A stretch of DNA of 64,000 bases, from NCBI GenBank assembly GCA_947095535.1, contig OX352774.1:32628496-32692495 (forward strand). Reading direction: 5' to 3'. Position numbers and translations under genes: made by a program. The notes under the pieces were generated by a model. It made no database searches. It was not told the DNA's origin and worked only from the letters and a program-made list of their open reading frames with translations. Below are positions 11,245 through 23,879 of the stretch, in pieces (the first letter of the stretch is position 1; each line of letters begins with the position of its first letter). The DNA is from Poecilobothrus nobilitatus. Taxonomy: Eukaryota > Arthropoda > Insecta > Diptera > Dolichopodidae.

Positions 11245-12070
11245 TTATACCCGATAAGGATCGGGTATATTAAAATTGCTCCTCCGTTTGTAACACCTCG
11301 AAATAAGCTAGCTAGATATACCTTCAAAAGTATGGATCGGATCAGAAAAAAATTCTAAGTCGATTCAGCTTTGTCCGTCTATCCGTCCGTCCGTCAAGAT
11401 AACTCAAAAACTAAAAAAGCAAAATATTCTTAAAACAATTTGTAGGTTCCCTATTTTTTTTGGTTGAGATCCGTTGTGGTCGGGTAGCTCTTTTAGAACC
11501 CCACATTTTTTTGAAATAGAGACATGAAATTTTAACTGCTCATAGATATCATAAAAATATTAATTACAGGTGTTTAAAAATAGCAAATTGAGCCCTAATA
11601 ACTCAGAAATAGGGGGTGGTTCAAAAAAATTTCTGAACAAATTTATACTAATTCTAAAAGTAATTTTTTTTTTTTTAATACAATTCTCTACCACATAAAT
11701 GTGGACAGGAAATTACACAGTCTTTCCTGTTCAGGCGTGACTGTAAATGTCGTAAGGAGGAATAACTCTTACGACGTGTGTGGGATTCGAGCTCACACTC
11801 CCTCGGTGTTTGCAGCATATTTTATACGCTCTTACCCACTAGGCCACCGAAGTCCCCTAAAAGTTATTTCTGCTCTTAAAATTGCAAGTACCTATCTAAA
11901 AGCGTTCCGGAGCTAAGAGAGTAGATAAATCATGCAAAATTTGGTTTCACATAACCGTAAATTTAAATACTAAATTTAAAAAAATTGTATAATTTTGATA
12001 TTAATGACGGACCGATGGACAGAGTGAAACTAATAAGCACATTTTTTCAAATTTTTTTAGAAGTGTGCTA
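11245..12070 (-). mobile_element. DR-C/DR-A composite repeat interrupted by SINE-A
   Basis: The left end (TTTTTATACCCGATAAGGAT, GCTCCTCCGTTTGTAACACC, then the (CCGT)n tract at 11375-11393) is the reverse of the DR-C copy at 5130-5578. The right half (GTTTAAAAATAGCAAATTGA, AGCGTTCCGGAGCTAAGAGA, CATAACCGTAAATTTAAATA) runs in the orientation of the 1.9-3.2 kb DR-A unit. A SINE-A insertion splits it at 11662-11856. Confidence 0.6.
11662..11856 (-). mobile_element. SINE-A insertion with target-site duplication
   Basis: A minus-strand SINE. Its tRNA-like head starts at the right with GGGACTTCGGTGGCCTAGTG and carries a B-box-like GAGCTCGAATCCC. It continues through CTTACGACATTTACAG, GCCTGAACAGGAAAG and CACATTTATGTGG to a poly(A) tail (the T run at about 11664-11676). 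It is flanked by CTAAAAGT at 11654-11661 and 11857-11864. The uninterrupted target is inferred from the homologous 2.5-kb and 2.98-kb DR-A units. The 71-codon plus-strand frame is antisense to the SINE. Confidence 0.85.
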
Positions 12071-13050
12071 AAAATCAATAATCACTTACAAGTACTCGTA
12101 TATTCATTTTTTATTGTTTACCATCGTTCATTATTTAAATTCAAAAAATTTAATAAATTAAATTCTATAGATAAATTCATTAGATTTTTAGTTCCAGAAA
12201 TACTTGTTTGTTAAGTCTTAAGTGTGTAATGATCATCATGAGCTTAAACAATTGCTTGGTTTTTTTCCACTTTTCACAAATACAAAATCAATTGAAATTC
12301 GAAATTTTAGTATTAATATTTAATTGTAGTCATATGTTGGCTCACTTTATAGGTTTGCAGATTATATGCAGTTTATTGATTGAAGGAAATCGAATTATGA
12401 CCAACTAAATAGTTAGAGAATCAAAAAAACCAATGTTAGGAACTTTTTTTAAGATAAAAATATATTTTAAGCATTTTCTATTTTGCTAGCAGCGGCGTAT
12501 ATAATTACTAGTCTTAATTACAATCGAAGTACCAAAAACTTGTACTTGTGTTGTACTTGTATTAATGTGTTGTACTTGTATAAATGTTACTTGTATTATT
12601 CTTATCTAAATTAAAAAATCTTTATTTTAGTTTCTTTCCTGACCACAATTACCAGATTTCTCTTTAATGGATTGTCGATTACTACAAACAATTTGTATTT
12701 ACGATAAATTAAAAAAATTTAGCACTTTATTTTATCAACGTAAAATCACAAATCTATAAAAACAAATCCTAATTACTCTAGTTTAAAACTGTAAAGCATT
12801 CATACATAAATGCGAAAAAATTTTAATTAATGTTTTGCAATTAAGTTGGATTCTAAAACATGAAGAAAAAAAGAAATTAAAAGCAAACTTAAAAATTTGT
12901 TTTCATTACAACAAAATCATAAGTTACTAGAATTACTTTAACACTTTAATTCATTATAAACCACAAGAAGGCACGAAAGCAAATTAATGTAAATGCATTA
13001 GTACTGGCTGTATTATGGAGGTGCCTACAAAAGAATAAATACTAGAAATA
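12071..13050. other. AT-rich stretch with a short TACTTGTA repeat
   Basis: A small degenerate tandem repeat of TTGTACTTGTATTAATGTG-like units lies at about 12538-12596. Otherwise no gene, SINE box or repeat terminus was seen. Confidence 0.35.
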
Positions 13051-13054
13051 AAAT

Positions 13055-13350
13055 TGTATTTGGATTTTTATTTATTTATTTATATTAATATTACAATCCA
13101 CATAAAATATTGAAATATTATAAAACCATCGGCTACTAAGGCCACTATAGGTCGAATACTATTATTAAATTATACACTAATATTATTTATTTTGTTTATA
13201 TTATATATTATATATTTACACTATATTTGGTAGCAAGGGAGATTTGTTTTCAATTAATAAAACTTGCTACCTGTACAGGATTTGAACCCGCACTCCCTCG
13301 ATTAATAAGCCACGTGCTTGACCATTAGGTTACCGAGGCCCCTACTTCAA
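13055..13350 (-). mobile_element. SINE-B copy, minus strand
   Basis: On the minus strand the head is GGGGCCTCGGTAACCTAATG, followed by a B-box-like GGGTTCAAATCCTG. It then runs through an AT-rich body (ACAAAATAAATAATATTA complement blocks), TAGCCGATGG and TAATATTAATATAAATAAAT, ending in (AAAT)n at 13067-13085. The full-length relative at 33112-33405 aligns over the same length. Its head resembles SINE-A, but its body and tail differ. Confidence 0.75.
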
Positions 13351-13587
13351 AAGACTTCGTTTAATTTTTAATTAGAAACATTTTTGACTATTGCATATTT
13401 TTAGGTAATTTTTCTTATGTTTTATTTTTCGAAATAAACTATTATAATTTTCCACCGGTTTAAATTTAAATTTTTTCTGGAGAAATTTAAAATACTTTTA
13501 AAGAAATTTTATTGATTATTTGAATGTAAGGGATATATTACAACGGGTCTAAATTATCCTACGTGTGTCTCAATAACACTTTTTTTT

Positions 13588-13615
13588 TCTAACGGAGGTG
13601 GGAATCTTCCAAAGA
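13588..13615 (-). mobile_element. SINE-D / LINE 3' tail remnant
   Basis: A T run followed by ACGGAGGTGGGAATCTTCC and AAAGAC is the last roughly 28 bp of the shared LINE/SINE-D tail on the minus strand. Nothing recognisable of the element body follows, so this is probably a severely 5'-truncated insertion. Confidence 0.55.
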
Positions 13616-13619
13616 CTGG

Positions 13620-15080
13620 AAAAATTAACTCTGTACACTCTTAATTTATTTGATAGCAAAAAAATCATTACTTTCATTTTTGTCGGTAAATGGGTTAATA
13701 ATTTAACATAACTTTTGATCCATTTGAAGAACTGTTTTAAGAATAATAAAGGCTGTTTTTATGTTAAGTATCAAAAATAAATATTTGACAAAAAAAAATA
13801 TATAAAATAAAATCTGTGACTATAATTAGAGAGTACATAATACACAGACCATAAGTGAACTAAATATTACTTTTTCTTTCCCTCGTACTGTTATTTTTTT
13901 TTTTGTTTTTAAGGATTTACTTGAAAATACGGCTTTTATGGACTGAATAACATAAATAACTTATAGTTTTTCTTTTATTTCTAATTTGTTGAAAATACAA
14001 AATAAGATGAGGCATAAAGACAAAAAAAAAATAAGGTATGAGGAAGGAAGATGAGAAGTTTTTTTTGTCCCAAAATCTATAGACGAATAAAAAAATATTT
14101 TTTTTTTTTTACTGACTGTATTGATGATGGTCGAAGGCTCGGTCGTGAAGTAAGTAAAATTTTTATTTGTTATGCGTGCTAAAAATTTTTAATTATTTGC
14201 AAAATTATTCTTACTTTCAAGGTCATTTGTTAAGATTAGTAAAAGAATATTTTACTTTTTATTTTGAATAAGTCGTAAATGTTATTTATTCGGAATTTTA
14301 TTTTTGTAAAAAAAGAAAAAAAATTTGTAAGTTAATGAAGGTAACTTTATTTGAAGAAAAATTAAATTTCATTACATTGACTGTTACTTTTTAATTAGTC
14401 CTAGAAAATAAAGAATTTTCAATGCAAAAAAGTCTACTATATTTTGCAAAAAAAAATTAACTTAATGGAATTAAATATGATTAAATAATTCGACAGTAAT
14501 TAAATTTGAAAATAAAGTTAAAAATGGTTTTTTTTTTTTTGATTATTTAAAGTAAATTTAATAGAATGCTATAAACATTTCAAGGATTAATGTTGATAAA
14601 GTAAACGTTTACATAAATTTATTCAAAATTCATTTGATATTTTTGGTCACCATAATTATATAAGGATTATAAGTTTTTATTTTGAATTGAATATTCTAAT
14701 ATTTCTAATTATTCAGTTAAAAAACAAAAAAACTCATTTTAATAATTTAACTTTTTAATATCTAGGATATTTTAGAAAAAATAAAAAATTACCATAATAA
14801 AGTTCTTGAAGTTTAATTATATATTATAAATTTTATCATTGATATAATTACCATTGTCTGTATTATGTAAATATTCATTTGTTATTATGTAAAAACTTTT
14901 CAGAGTCATTTGAAACAGATCAAGATGACAAAATGCAGAAACATAAACTCTAAAATGAGTCAAAAAACCTGAAAAGTAAATAAAAAGTAAATTTTAAAGC
15001 ACCTATAAGTATACAATTTTTCAACTTAATATTTGATGTGCTGTTCTAAAAAAAAAGTTGAAAAATTATCTTATGAATTA
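13620..15080. other. AT-rich stretch, nothing recognised
   Basis: Long A and T runs. No frame with protein character and no repeat boundary was recognised. Confidence 0.4.
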
Positions 15081-15084
15081 GAAA

Positions 15085-15800
15085 ATGAAACTACTGTCCG
15101 TTCGACCGTCCAGTTGTTTATAAAACATCTACTCCATTTAAGATAAAACAATCAAATTTTAACCATGGGTAAGTCTCTTAAAACAATTAATATAGAAGAA
15201 CAAATTTTTTATATATTTAAAGAGCTTCAGCTCCTTAAAATTTGAAAATGTCCTAATTTCAAATATGATTATTTCAGGTTCTGAAACAAACATCAAGTGA
15301 ATTTCTAACTTTTATGAATTATTATAAAAATTTTAGAATTTTTTGCTACTTTTTTAGTACTTAAAATTAATTTTATATGAAGACAAAATTTTTTTAAAGT
15401 TTTTCTTCCATAATAATAGCGACTGGCTTTTAGTGACAACCTTGAAACCTTTCAGAATTAGCCAAAGTTACCTTAGAAAAATTGTTTGTATCCTCTGTAT
15501 TTAAGAGGTATTAACACCTAAAACCTTAAGATTTGCTATTTTTTGACAACCGAAACTTAGGCATTTGTTTTTTTTTTTAAGAAAATCCCAAAAATTAAAG
15601 CTTCAACATTGTCGTCAGGTGTCTCTGGATTTTTTACAATTTTATATAAATAAATAATTTTGGTGTAAAGTTACAACATTTTACTGTTCTTATCGTCTTT
15701 TCGAAAACGTGGCCCTTTAAAACCCTTCAAACGTGGCTCTTTCTTCAAATTTTTAATTATATAGACTTTCGTTTCACTATGAAACTAACGGCTAATGCTG
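15085..15800. repeat. diverged DR-type repeat remnant
   Basis: This includes ACTGTCCGTTCGACCGTCC (a decayed CGGA-type tract), AAGAGCTTCAGCTCC, ACCTTAAGATTTGCTATTTT (complement of the AATAGCAAAT block) and TTGGTGTAAAGTTACAACAT. The last block recurs at about 44399-44416 (TTGGTGTAAGTCACAA). It is strongly diverged and non-coding. Confidence 0.45.
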
Positions 15801-16739
15801 TCGAATATGTTTTAAAGAAAAAAAAATTTAATAACGTCCCTTTCTTTTTGTATAATACATTAAATAACCTGTGTTTAAACCATATTTAAATATCTTTATC
15901 TATACAAGTTAAAACTTGCTGTAGAATCACTTTAACATAAGAAAGAATATTAAAGTATTTTGTTAACGATTTACTATTTCAATCAATTTATTTCTAATTT
16001 AATATTAACTCATTCCAATAAATAAGGTCATTCACATTTACTTTTATAATCAAAGTTACAAACAACAAAGAAGAGCGTAGAAAGAATAATACCAAAACAA
16101 AATATAACTTTATCAAATCCTTTAAACAATTATAAAATAACAATAAAAGAAATTTAAAAAACAAAACAATAAATAAAAAGAAATTAAATTAATTTTGAAA
16201 GGACAAAAAAAAATAACTCAGGTGTGTCTTACATTGAAAATTTCATAAAAGGCAAAGATTTTATTTGAAACAAAACAAAACAAAACTTTTTAAAACTGAA
16301 ATCGTTACTTTAAATCGTATTAGTCAATTGTTTTTAGTTTTAAATTTGTTTTCTTCATTTTATAAATATAAATTTTAAAATTGTTTGTTTGAACTTTGTT
16401 TATAATATCGTCACAGAATAAGTTAAAAATTTGTTGAACTTCAAATGATAGTACTAAATGATGGAACTGTTGAACTTTAGAATAAACTAAAGGACAATAG
16501 TACTTAAAGTTGAGTAGTATTTAAAGTTTTCATAAGGTAATACTAGTATTAAGGTATTACTGGTATTAAATGATCCCGTAGATGAGAATTAACTGAATTT
16601 CATTAACAAAATATATAATATAAATTCAATATAAAATGAACAATGAAAAAGGACACCTAACCACCTTAAAAAATATATGTGCAGCCATTAAATATGTAGG
16701 TTGATTTAATATTAAATACAAAAACTCCAAAAAAAACTC

Positions 16740-16870
16740 AAAAAACTGTACAATTAACAATAAATAAATAAATAAATAAATAAAAAAAATGTTCCATATT
16801 AAAATATTAAGTTTTTAAAATTGCATATTTATAGGCGTTTTTTTTTTTTTTTTTTTTTTTTTATTTTTAC
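16740..16870. repeat. (AAAT)n microsatellite and a long poly(T) run
   Basis: An AAAT repeat runs at about 16763-16790, and an uninterrupted T run of about 23 bases at about 16840-16862. Either could be the tail of an old retroposon, but no head was recognised nearby. Runs of this length are prone to sequencing error. Confidence 0.6.
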
Positions 16871-18885
16871 TTTCTACTGTTACCATATAAACTAAAAAAA
16901 AAATTTATTTCGGTTTTTGTATTCATAAAACCCATAAATTATATCTTCATTCTATCATACACCCATAATGTGATTTTCTTTTTAACCAAAAACAATATGA
17001 ACATTGCTTTAAACAAGAAAATTAAATATTTCAATATTGAGTTATCAACAATACAGAATTTTTGAAGAATTTCCAATTCTAATGTAATCTAGACCAGACA
17101 TAATAAATTATTTAGATTTTTTTTTTTTTTTTAGGATCTAAAAATTAAATCCAAATTCGCTCCTCTTTTTTTAAACATAAAAAAAAATATAAAAGTAAAA
17201 TTAAAATTTTTCCTCTTTTTCTTACATCTATCATCCTTAAATTTTATTTTCTTTGTTTTTAAATTAAGAGAAGAATTGAAAAATATATTGAAAAAATGTT
17301 TTGATATAGTTAACAATAATTGAATAAAATTTTCCATTTAGGAATTCAATTGGAACAAAATGTTTTCAATTAATTTTTTATGTATGTTTTCAAGTGTTTT
17401 CAAATTGCAAACAATTTGTTCAGTTTTGTGACAAGTTTTAATTATGCTGGATAGATGAGATAGATTGAAAATAAAGTTCAATTATTATTACACAGTTTGT
17501 TGAATTTGTTCTTTTTAATTTGAATGAAATTTTCAAATAACAATTCAGGAATAATTAATTGGATTTTGATTAAAAATATTTTGACATCTATTTAGTGTAA
17601 CTCATTATCGAGTTTCTACTCGAGAAATCTTTGTAAATTCTGCTTCCCGAAATCTTGAGTAATTTTATGTCGTAAATTGAAGACTCGAAAATATCAAAAA
17701 ATATTCCTCGATTTTTTTGAGATTTTCGAAAATTTGAAATATGATCAATCGGCTGTAAAAACAATCAAATGAAATGTTAAATAAATTATTATATTGAGGC
17801 CTTGCGACAATTTATAAGATTTTTCCAAAAACCAAACAGCTTACAAAAGTTATACCGATTAAAACGATAGATACCGAGTATCAATCGATTCTAACCGATA
17901 TTGATACAATAATATGAATTGTACTCAATACATGTACGTCTAGTCGAACGAAATTGATAAATAAATTTTCCAAATATTCTTTTCAGTTAATTAAAAGCTA
18001 TTAAATAACAATTAGAAAAATTTATTATTAAAAAAAAAAAACAAATATTTAAAAGTTCGTCAATTTTTTCGATATGTCCTACCACACATTTTTTGTCCTA
18101 CCACACCTGCCATATTTAATATTAAAAATTTAATTTGAATTAATATATTTAATTTCGCTATGTTAACTGGTTAGAAATTTTGAGTTGGTCTGACAGTGAA
18201 AATACCAAACCATAAGTTTCAATCATATTTCAGTAGAAAGAAACCAATAATATGAATAAATTTCAGAATTCCCGAATCGATTAAAGTTTCACTAGTGTTC
18301 CACAGAGAAATACTCTAGGTGTTTTATTGTTCTTCATATATTATATTATAAACAACATAAAATTAGTCTTAACATTTTGTAATTTAGAGCTTTTTCCAAA
18401 TAATACCTTATTATATTTTTTGTAAAAATCGGACATTTTTTTCATAACAATTATAAAATATTGATAATAAAGTACATTCAGAAACGCTATTTTTGATAAC
18501 AGAAATTTTTTATTCTGAACAAAACAAATTGCATCCTTCTAAAGTCTATTTTCCGGTTGCAGTTTTTTTTTTTTAATTAGAAACATTTTTTAACAAATTT
18601 ACTACAACAAATCATACTTGGCTTCACGCTCTTAATACACAAAAAAGTCAAGGGAAAAAACAATGTCAATTTATTTTTTATTAAATTTTAATTTTATTAA
18701 GTGTCATATTATTATGCAGTCAAAATTAAAAATATCGATTATTCTAATTTTTGATTGAATTGATTTATCTTTTTTTTTTGTGTTGGCTTGGGAAATTTGC
18801 ATTTTATTTTGATTTTATTTTCAGAATTATAATTTAATTTTGCTTTAAATTTTTTAGCATATTTTCTAAAAAAAAATCTTGGAAT
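16871..18885. other. AT-rich stretch, nothing recognised
   Basis: Two kilobases without a supported feature. The minus-strand frame at 17131-17337 is dominated by Phe, Lys and Asn codons and looks like composition. Confidence 0.4.
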
Positions 18886-18887
18886 AT

Positions 18888-19390
18888 TTGCTTATTAGTT
18901 TCACTATGTCCGTCTATCAACCTTCTTGCAAAATTTCTACACTGAAGCGATAAAATTGTAACCTTAGATAGATCTTATAAAAATATTAATGCTGTAGAAC
19001 AACTTTTTTATGTCGGCCACCCATTATATAGGTTAAGCTTTATCCAAATGTCAATTTATATTTAAAATTTTTTTTTTCAATATGAAAATGTGAAACGATT
19101 TTTACATTTTACATAATGAAATGTAAAAAATTTTTTGCTTTATAGTATTTAAATTTACCGTTATGTAAAATCGTAACTTTATAACATTTTGACTCGTTTG
19201 TATCTGCGAAACTAATCTGAATCTGAAAAACAAATCCAATATAAAGAAATTTTGAGACGCAAAATATCTTTAAGAATTAACATAAGGTAGCTGGAAACAA
19301 AATTTTTTTAATTTCCTGTATTTAAGAGCTATTAGTGGTCAAAAATTAAAAATTAGCTATTTTTAAATTGTTGTAAGTGACAATTTATTG
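18888..19390 (-). repeat. diverged DR-A-type repeat, minus strand
   Basis: Reading minus: an AATAGCTAATTTTT block, a CTTATGTTAATTCTTAAA block, CATAACGGTAAATTTAAATA (about 19151-19167), then a decayed tract complementary to CTATGTCCGTCTATC and GCTTATTAGTTTCACTATG. The order matches the unit at 2290-3242. Confidence 0.5.
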
Positions 19391-19460
19391 TACAGTGACA
19401 CTACCAAGGGGGAAATTTTTGGTGTCTTTGGAAGATTCCCACCTTCCTAAGTTTTAATTT
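19390..19460 (+). mobile_element. SINE-D / LINE 3' tail, plus strand
   Basis: GTGACACTACCAAGGGGGAA, then TTGGTGTCTTTGGAAGATTC and CCACCTTCCTAAG, matches the shared tail. The upstream body is not recognisable, so it may be a truncated SINE-D or LINE insertion. A distinct poly(A) is missing. Confidence 0.6.
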
Positions 19461-20319
19461 CTTTTTATTGTCCTTTCCAAAATGTAAATTTTTAAAAACC
19501 TTTGTAAAATATTTTATTATACATATATGCATATATGTAGAAATTCCAAATGTTTATCTCCCACATGAACATATTTCAATTAACGGTACTTCCCTTTCTA
19601 ATGTAAATATATTAAATTTTTTTTTTCTATTATATTAAAATTTAATTTATTATATTAAAAAAAAATTCTGGTTATAAAAATTAAATTGTGGTTTAATATT
19701 AAAAAAAAAAGAGATGTTGTCACCATATTATGTGGTTGTGGTTTTTTATTGATATTTAGTACCTGTATTTAACCATTATTAGTAATTTAATTTTTTCGTA
19801 ATATTATGTTAAATGAGATATTTTTTTACTAAATTTTAATATTTCTATAATGAATTTTAAGTTTTTGATTTATTTGAGGAATTTTAAACACAATTATTTC
19901 ATTTGAATTGATTTTTAGAAGCATTAAGTGATTTTGAACAATTTTGAAGTGCTATTTATTATATTATATTGAAAGTTAAACTGCTAATGATTTTAATTGA
20001 TTATACATATTATCTTATTTGCATTGAATCAGAGGCATAATTTTAATTACGAACTTTATTTAAGTTTTCTGTAAATAACAGTAATTTTTCAGTATAATTT
20101 TCCTTTGTCCGTGAAAAAAAATTCATAATAAATATTTAATAATGTATTCATAATAAATTATTAAAGCTTCAGATAGATAAACGGTAAAAATGAAGAAATC
20201 AAATTGTCCTACTAAATTATTATTTATTGATGAAAACTGAGCTAACGCATTAATAAATCAGTAATCTTTACACCGTACGTCTGAAGTAGTACACTTTAAA
20301 ACGTAGCAGAAGCTATCAA

Positions 20320-20402
20320 GAAAACTTACAACCTGTATAGCATTTGAACTTCGATTACCTTTGTTAACAAATTTAACCACTGACTACTGAGATCCTTACC
20401 CT
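20320..20402 (-). mobile_element. decayed tRNA-like SINE head, minus strand
   Basis: On the minus strand TAGTCAGTGGTTAAATT (A-box-like) is followed by AGTTCAAATGC (B-box-like) and TACAGGTTGTAAG. The spacing fits the SINE heads at 13.3 and 33.1 kb. The body was not recognised. Confidence 0.35.
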
Positions 20403-21014
20403 TTCTAGTGAATTACAAAAGTAAAAATTATCACATCACATCATTTTTGAAAATTTAGTTTATTTTAACTTCAAATACTCTTTTTCAAAGAATAATGAAA
20501 CTTGTAAATGTTCTATCATTATTTAAGTTTAATCTTTAAAGAGAGTTACCTAGAAATGACATTCTTACCTCTTATACCATTCCTATTCTTGAGTTCTAAA
20601 TATATACCGGATATACATCTTATAAATTTTACTTTATATAAAAGTTTTTTTTGAAATAAAAAATATACCAAAAAAAAAAGAACAAAACTTTAATAAAATA
20701 ATATGACAATTTTTCAAAATTTAGTCCTATTATGTCAAGCAGGAAAAAGGATTTATATACAGCGTAAACACTGATATTTTCGTTAAGTACTTTGTAACAG
20801 TTAAAGTTTTATTATATAAATGATACAGAAAATAAGCAAATTAGTAAAATAGATTTTGTAAAGAGCTATTTTTTTTAGCACATTAATAATACAATTCTAA
20901 CTCTAAAAACAACATAAGATATAAAAATAGAATATATATATAACAATTTATTCTACCAATTTTCTTAATTTAATCTTGAATTCGCTCTACTGTCGCCTTA
21001 TACTCATATTAATA

Positions 21015-21765
21015 TAGTTCAATTGCATAATAAATTTGCTATTACGTTTGTGACATCTTAAAGGAGACGAGCTAGATATGGTAAAATATATATATTCATG
21101 CTCAAAATCAAATTCTGAATCGATTTAGTCAAAGATGGTTTGTCGGTCCGTGTATCCGTTCTCACGATAACTCAAAAAATAGAGGTAGGATTCTGAAATT
21201 TTTGCAATTCCATTTTTGTAAAATTGTTAGTTTTGTTATTTAAAATTGAGCAAGACCGGCACATCTTTGTAACTACTATACAACTTGCAGGTTCAAATGA
21301 ATATAACTCTGTGATTTCAGTAACTTTAATAAAGTTTGATATCAGAAATTTTGTAAAAAGAAGTAATGTTTGATCCTAGCAATTTCTATAAAATTTGGTT
21401 ACTCTAACAAAATTGAGCCTCACAACTTCTTCTTCGAAAAGATAAATCCGTGTCTATTCAAGTAATGTATCTAATATTTTGGCAAAAGAAATTAAATTTG
21501 ATCACAACATTTTGTATAAAATTTGGTACCATCCGAATCTGTGATAGCAGCGAAATTTATATCCACATATCTAGTACCTAATAAAGTACTTAATAAAGTT
21601 TGACATCTAGTGTTTCAAAAACATTATCCAGTTTTATGGCAATAACTTATGTGAAATTTGGTTTGTTCGGAGCAATGGGTTCCAGCAACTGTCACAACAC
21701 TGCAAAATTTACATATATATACCTCATTACTTTAATTTTTTCCATCCATCTCTCATACTCATGAG
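21015..21765 (+). mobile_element. DR-B dispersed repeat copy
   Basis: The head, ATAATAAATTTGCTATTACG, plus TTTGTGACATCTTAAAGGAG and a TCGGTCCGTGTATCCGTTCT segment correspond to the copy at 7785-8475. Interior blocks (TAATAAAGTTTGACATCTAG, TTATGGCAATAACTTATGTG) recur as diverged internal repeats. The CTCTTCCTCG-type tail is not preserved, so the right boundary is approximate. Confidence 0.6.
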
Positions 21766-21769
21766 CCTT

Positions 21770-22590
21770 AAGAAAGATATGAATTTTTTTCTTCAAAAGT
21801 ATTAAAAGTTCTCAAATATTTTCTCAAAAATTTTTAAACTTTACTTTTATTAAAGAAAGAAAATTTAATTTTTAAAATCTTAAAAATTTCTGTCATTTTA
21901 TTTTATATAATAACATTTTTACTTCATTACTTAGAATTAGAATATTATATTTTTATTTAAAAAGTTGTTCTATACCGTCTGTTCCTTAAAATCTTCTAAA
22001 AAACAATGCTGATCAAATTTATCAAATAACTTGTTTTTCTTCTTTATTTTTGTCAAAACATTAAATTATGCCTATTTTTATCAATTTATTCCTGAACTTT
22101 TTTAACATTTCCTTAAGAACTAACAAAAACAGAAAAAATTAAAAAAGGAAAAACAACATTATAAAATATTACTCCATATATACATACATTTGTATCCTTC
22201 ATTTTTGTTTTTTTTTTTCTGTCAGAGTTTTAAAACAATTTTAAGAAAAAAGTCAAAGTTCAAGAGTTCACAACCCGTATAGAAAGAAATAGAAAAAATC
22301 AAAATTTCACACAAAAAAAAATAAGAAAGTTTTGAGACCAATTTTTTATAAAATCTAAGGATATAAAATTGAAAAAATGAAAAACTTAAAGAAATTTTGT
22401 AAAAATTTAAGATCAAGCATTAAGGTTAATTCAAAAAATGATGGTAAAATTTCAACAATTAGCACAATATGAATAAAAAAATTAATTATTACAACATAAA
22501 ATTATTAACTATGATATACAGTAATTTCAAACCAAATAACAACTACAAATACAACAGCAATAAAAACAAATACAATATTAATATTGAAGA
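21770..22590. other. AT-rich stretch, nothing recognised
   Basis: No supported feature. The short frames here are composed mainly of Phe, Lys, Asn and Ile codons. Confidence 0.4.
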
Positions 22591-23320
22591 GGGGTCCGTA
22601 TCGAAATCCTATTTTTCCAAATCTTGTCAATCGAAATTCCGCCTAATCAAAATCCCGTCAATTAAAATCCCGACAATTAAAATCCCGACATTCAAAATCC
22701 CGTTTTTTCTTTGTTTTTTTTTTTAAAATAAAAATTCGACTATTTTTAGAATTTTCGCATTAATTTTTTTATGCGTAGCCACTTTTAGATGCAATGAATG
22801 AATACATATAGATATAGAAGGTGCCTTTTCCATAATTTTTAAATTAATGATGAAAACAAGATATTTACATAACATAAAGATCTAACATAAAAAAAATTGG
22901 CCAATTGAGTTAATTGTGCCATCGATTTTGGTTATTTTTATTGTATGTATATGTATTTTGTTACATTGTTATTTTTGTTGAACATACATACCTATTTTTT
23001 TTTTTTGTTTTATATTTTTTCTAAAATGCTGTTAATATAAAACAATTTATTTTTGTTATTAAAAAATTAAGATTATTAATGGTAATTGGAGGTAACTGAC
23101 AATTTTCAGTAATTAAAAAAACATCTGGGAAATGGTAAATATTTAAGACATAAAATATGGTAAAAAATGGAATTTTAGAATTTCAATTAAAGATGAATTT
23201 TAATATGGCGGGATTTTAATTGGCAGATTTTGATATGGCAGGTTTTTAATTGGCGGGATTTTAATATGGCAAGATTTTAATTGACAGGATTTGAAAAAAC
23301 GGGATTTCGTTACGGACCCA
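22591..23320. mobile_element. foldback element with 15-bp iterons in its inverted ends
   Basis: The outer inverted repeat is GGGTCCGTATCGAAATCC at 22592-22609, against the complement of GGATTTCGTTACGGACCC at 23302-23319. Inside the left end, AAAATCCCG recurs at exactly 15-bp spacing (22649, 22664, 22679, 22694) with a CAATT-type linker. Inside the right end, CGGGATTTT-type blocks recur inverted at about 23209, 23224, 23239, 23254, 23270, 23285 and 23300. The roughly 500-bp middle is AT-rich with no coding frame. The element is 729 bp and non-autonomous. The 85-codon frame at its left reads through the iterons. Confidence 0.8.
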
Positions 23321-23489
23321 TCGTATAGTATATTAAATAAAACATTAGGGAAAATTCTTATTTAATTCGAATATACCGATCATATAACTGATATTACAAA
23401 AAATTTCTAATGGGTATTTGTTATAATATGAGAAAATCTACAACAATATGTTTATAAAGGAAGCATGTCAGTTTACTTAAATCTATTTT

Positions 23490-23870
23490 TCAAAAAGACA
23501 TTTTGCCTAATATTATTTGATGAATAAAACTTATAGTAAAAAAATGTCAAACAAAGGAACATTTTGTAACTTTCGATTAGGCATAATGAGACATTAGCAA
23601 AAGGATAATTGACAAACATATACATACATACTTTACAAATATTACATAAGTTTAAAAAAAAAAAAAATATAACGTTCATTTTACAACCACCTCTAACATC
23701 CCTTCATACATATTTCTATGATAAAGCATGTTTTTTAAATACTATTTTGTTAAAAATCTTCTTGCTAAAAGTCTCATGATTTGAAATGACAAGTTACAAA
23801 ATATCCTTTTTGCCAAAATATATTAGATAAAATGGTAATTTCAAACTAACTGTTATATATACATAAACCG
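23490..23870. repeat. possible decayed iteron element
   Basis: TTAGCAAAAGGATAATTGACAAA (about 23593-23615, quoted in part) and a TCCTTTTTGCCAAAATAT block (about 23802-23819) resemble in style the 15-bp iterated block at 39295-39440 and lie in inverted orientation to each other. The iteron spacing is not clean, so this is tentative. Confidence 0.25.
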
Positions 23871-23879
23871 TTTAAGGAA

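Noticed and set aside
11701..11916. 71- and 77-codon frames starting MDRKLHSLSCSGV at 11.7 and 45.7 kb, similar to each other
   Set aside because: Their similarity comes from both being antisense to SINE-A copies. The frame ends differ with the flanking DNA.
22469..22726. 85-codon frame with a repeated IKIPSIKIPTIKIP pattern
   Set aside because: The repeat is the translation of the 15-bp iterons (five codons per unit) at the end of a foldback element.
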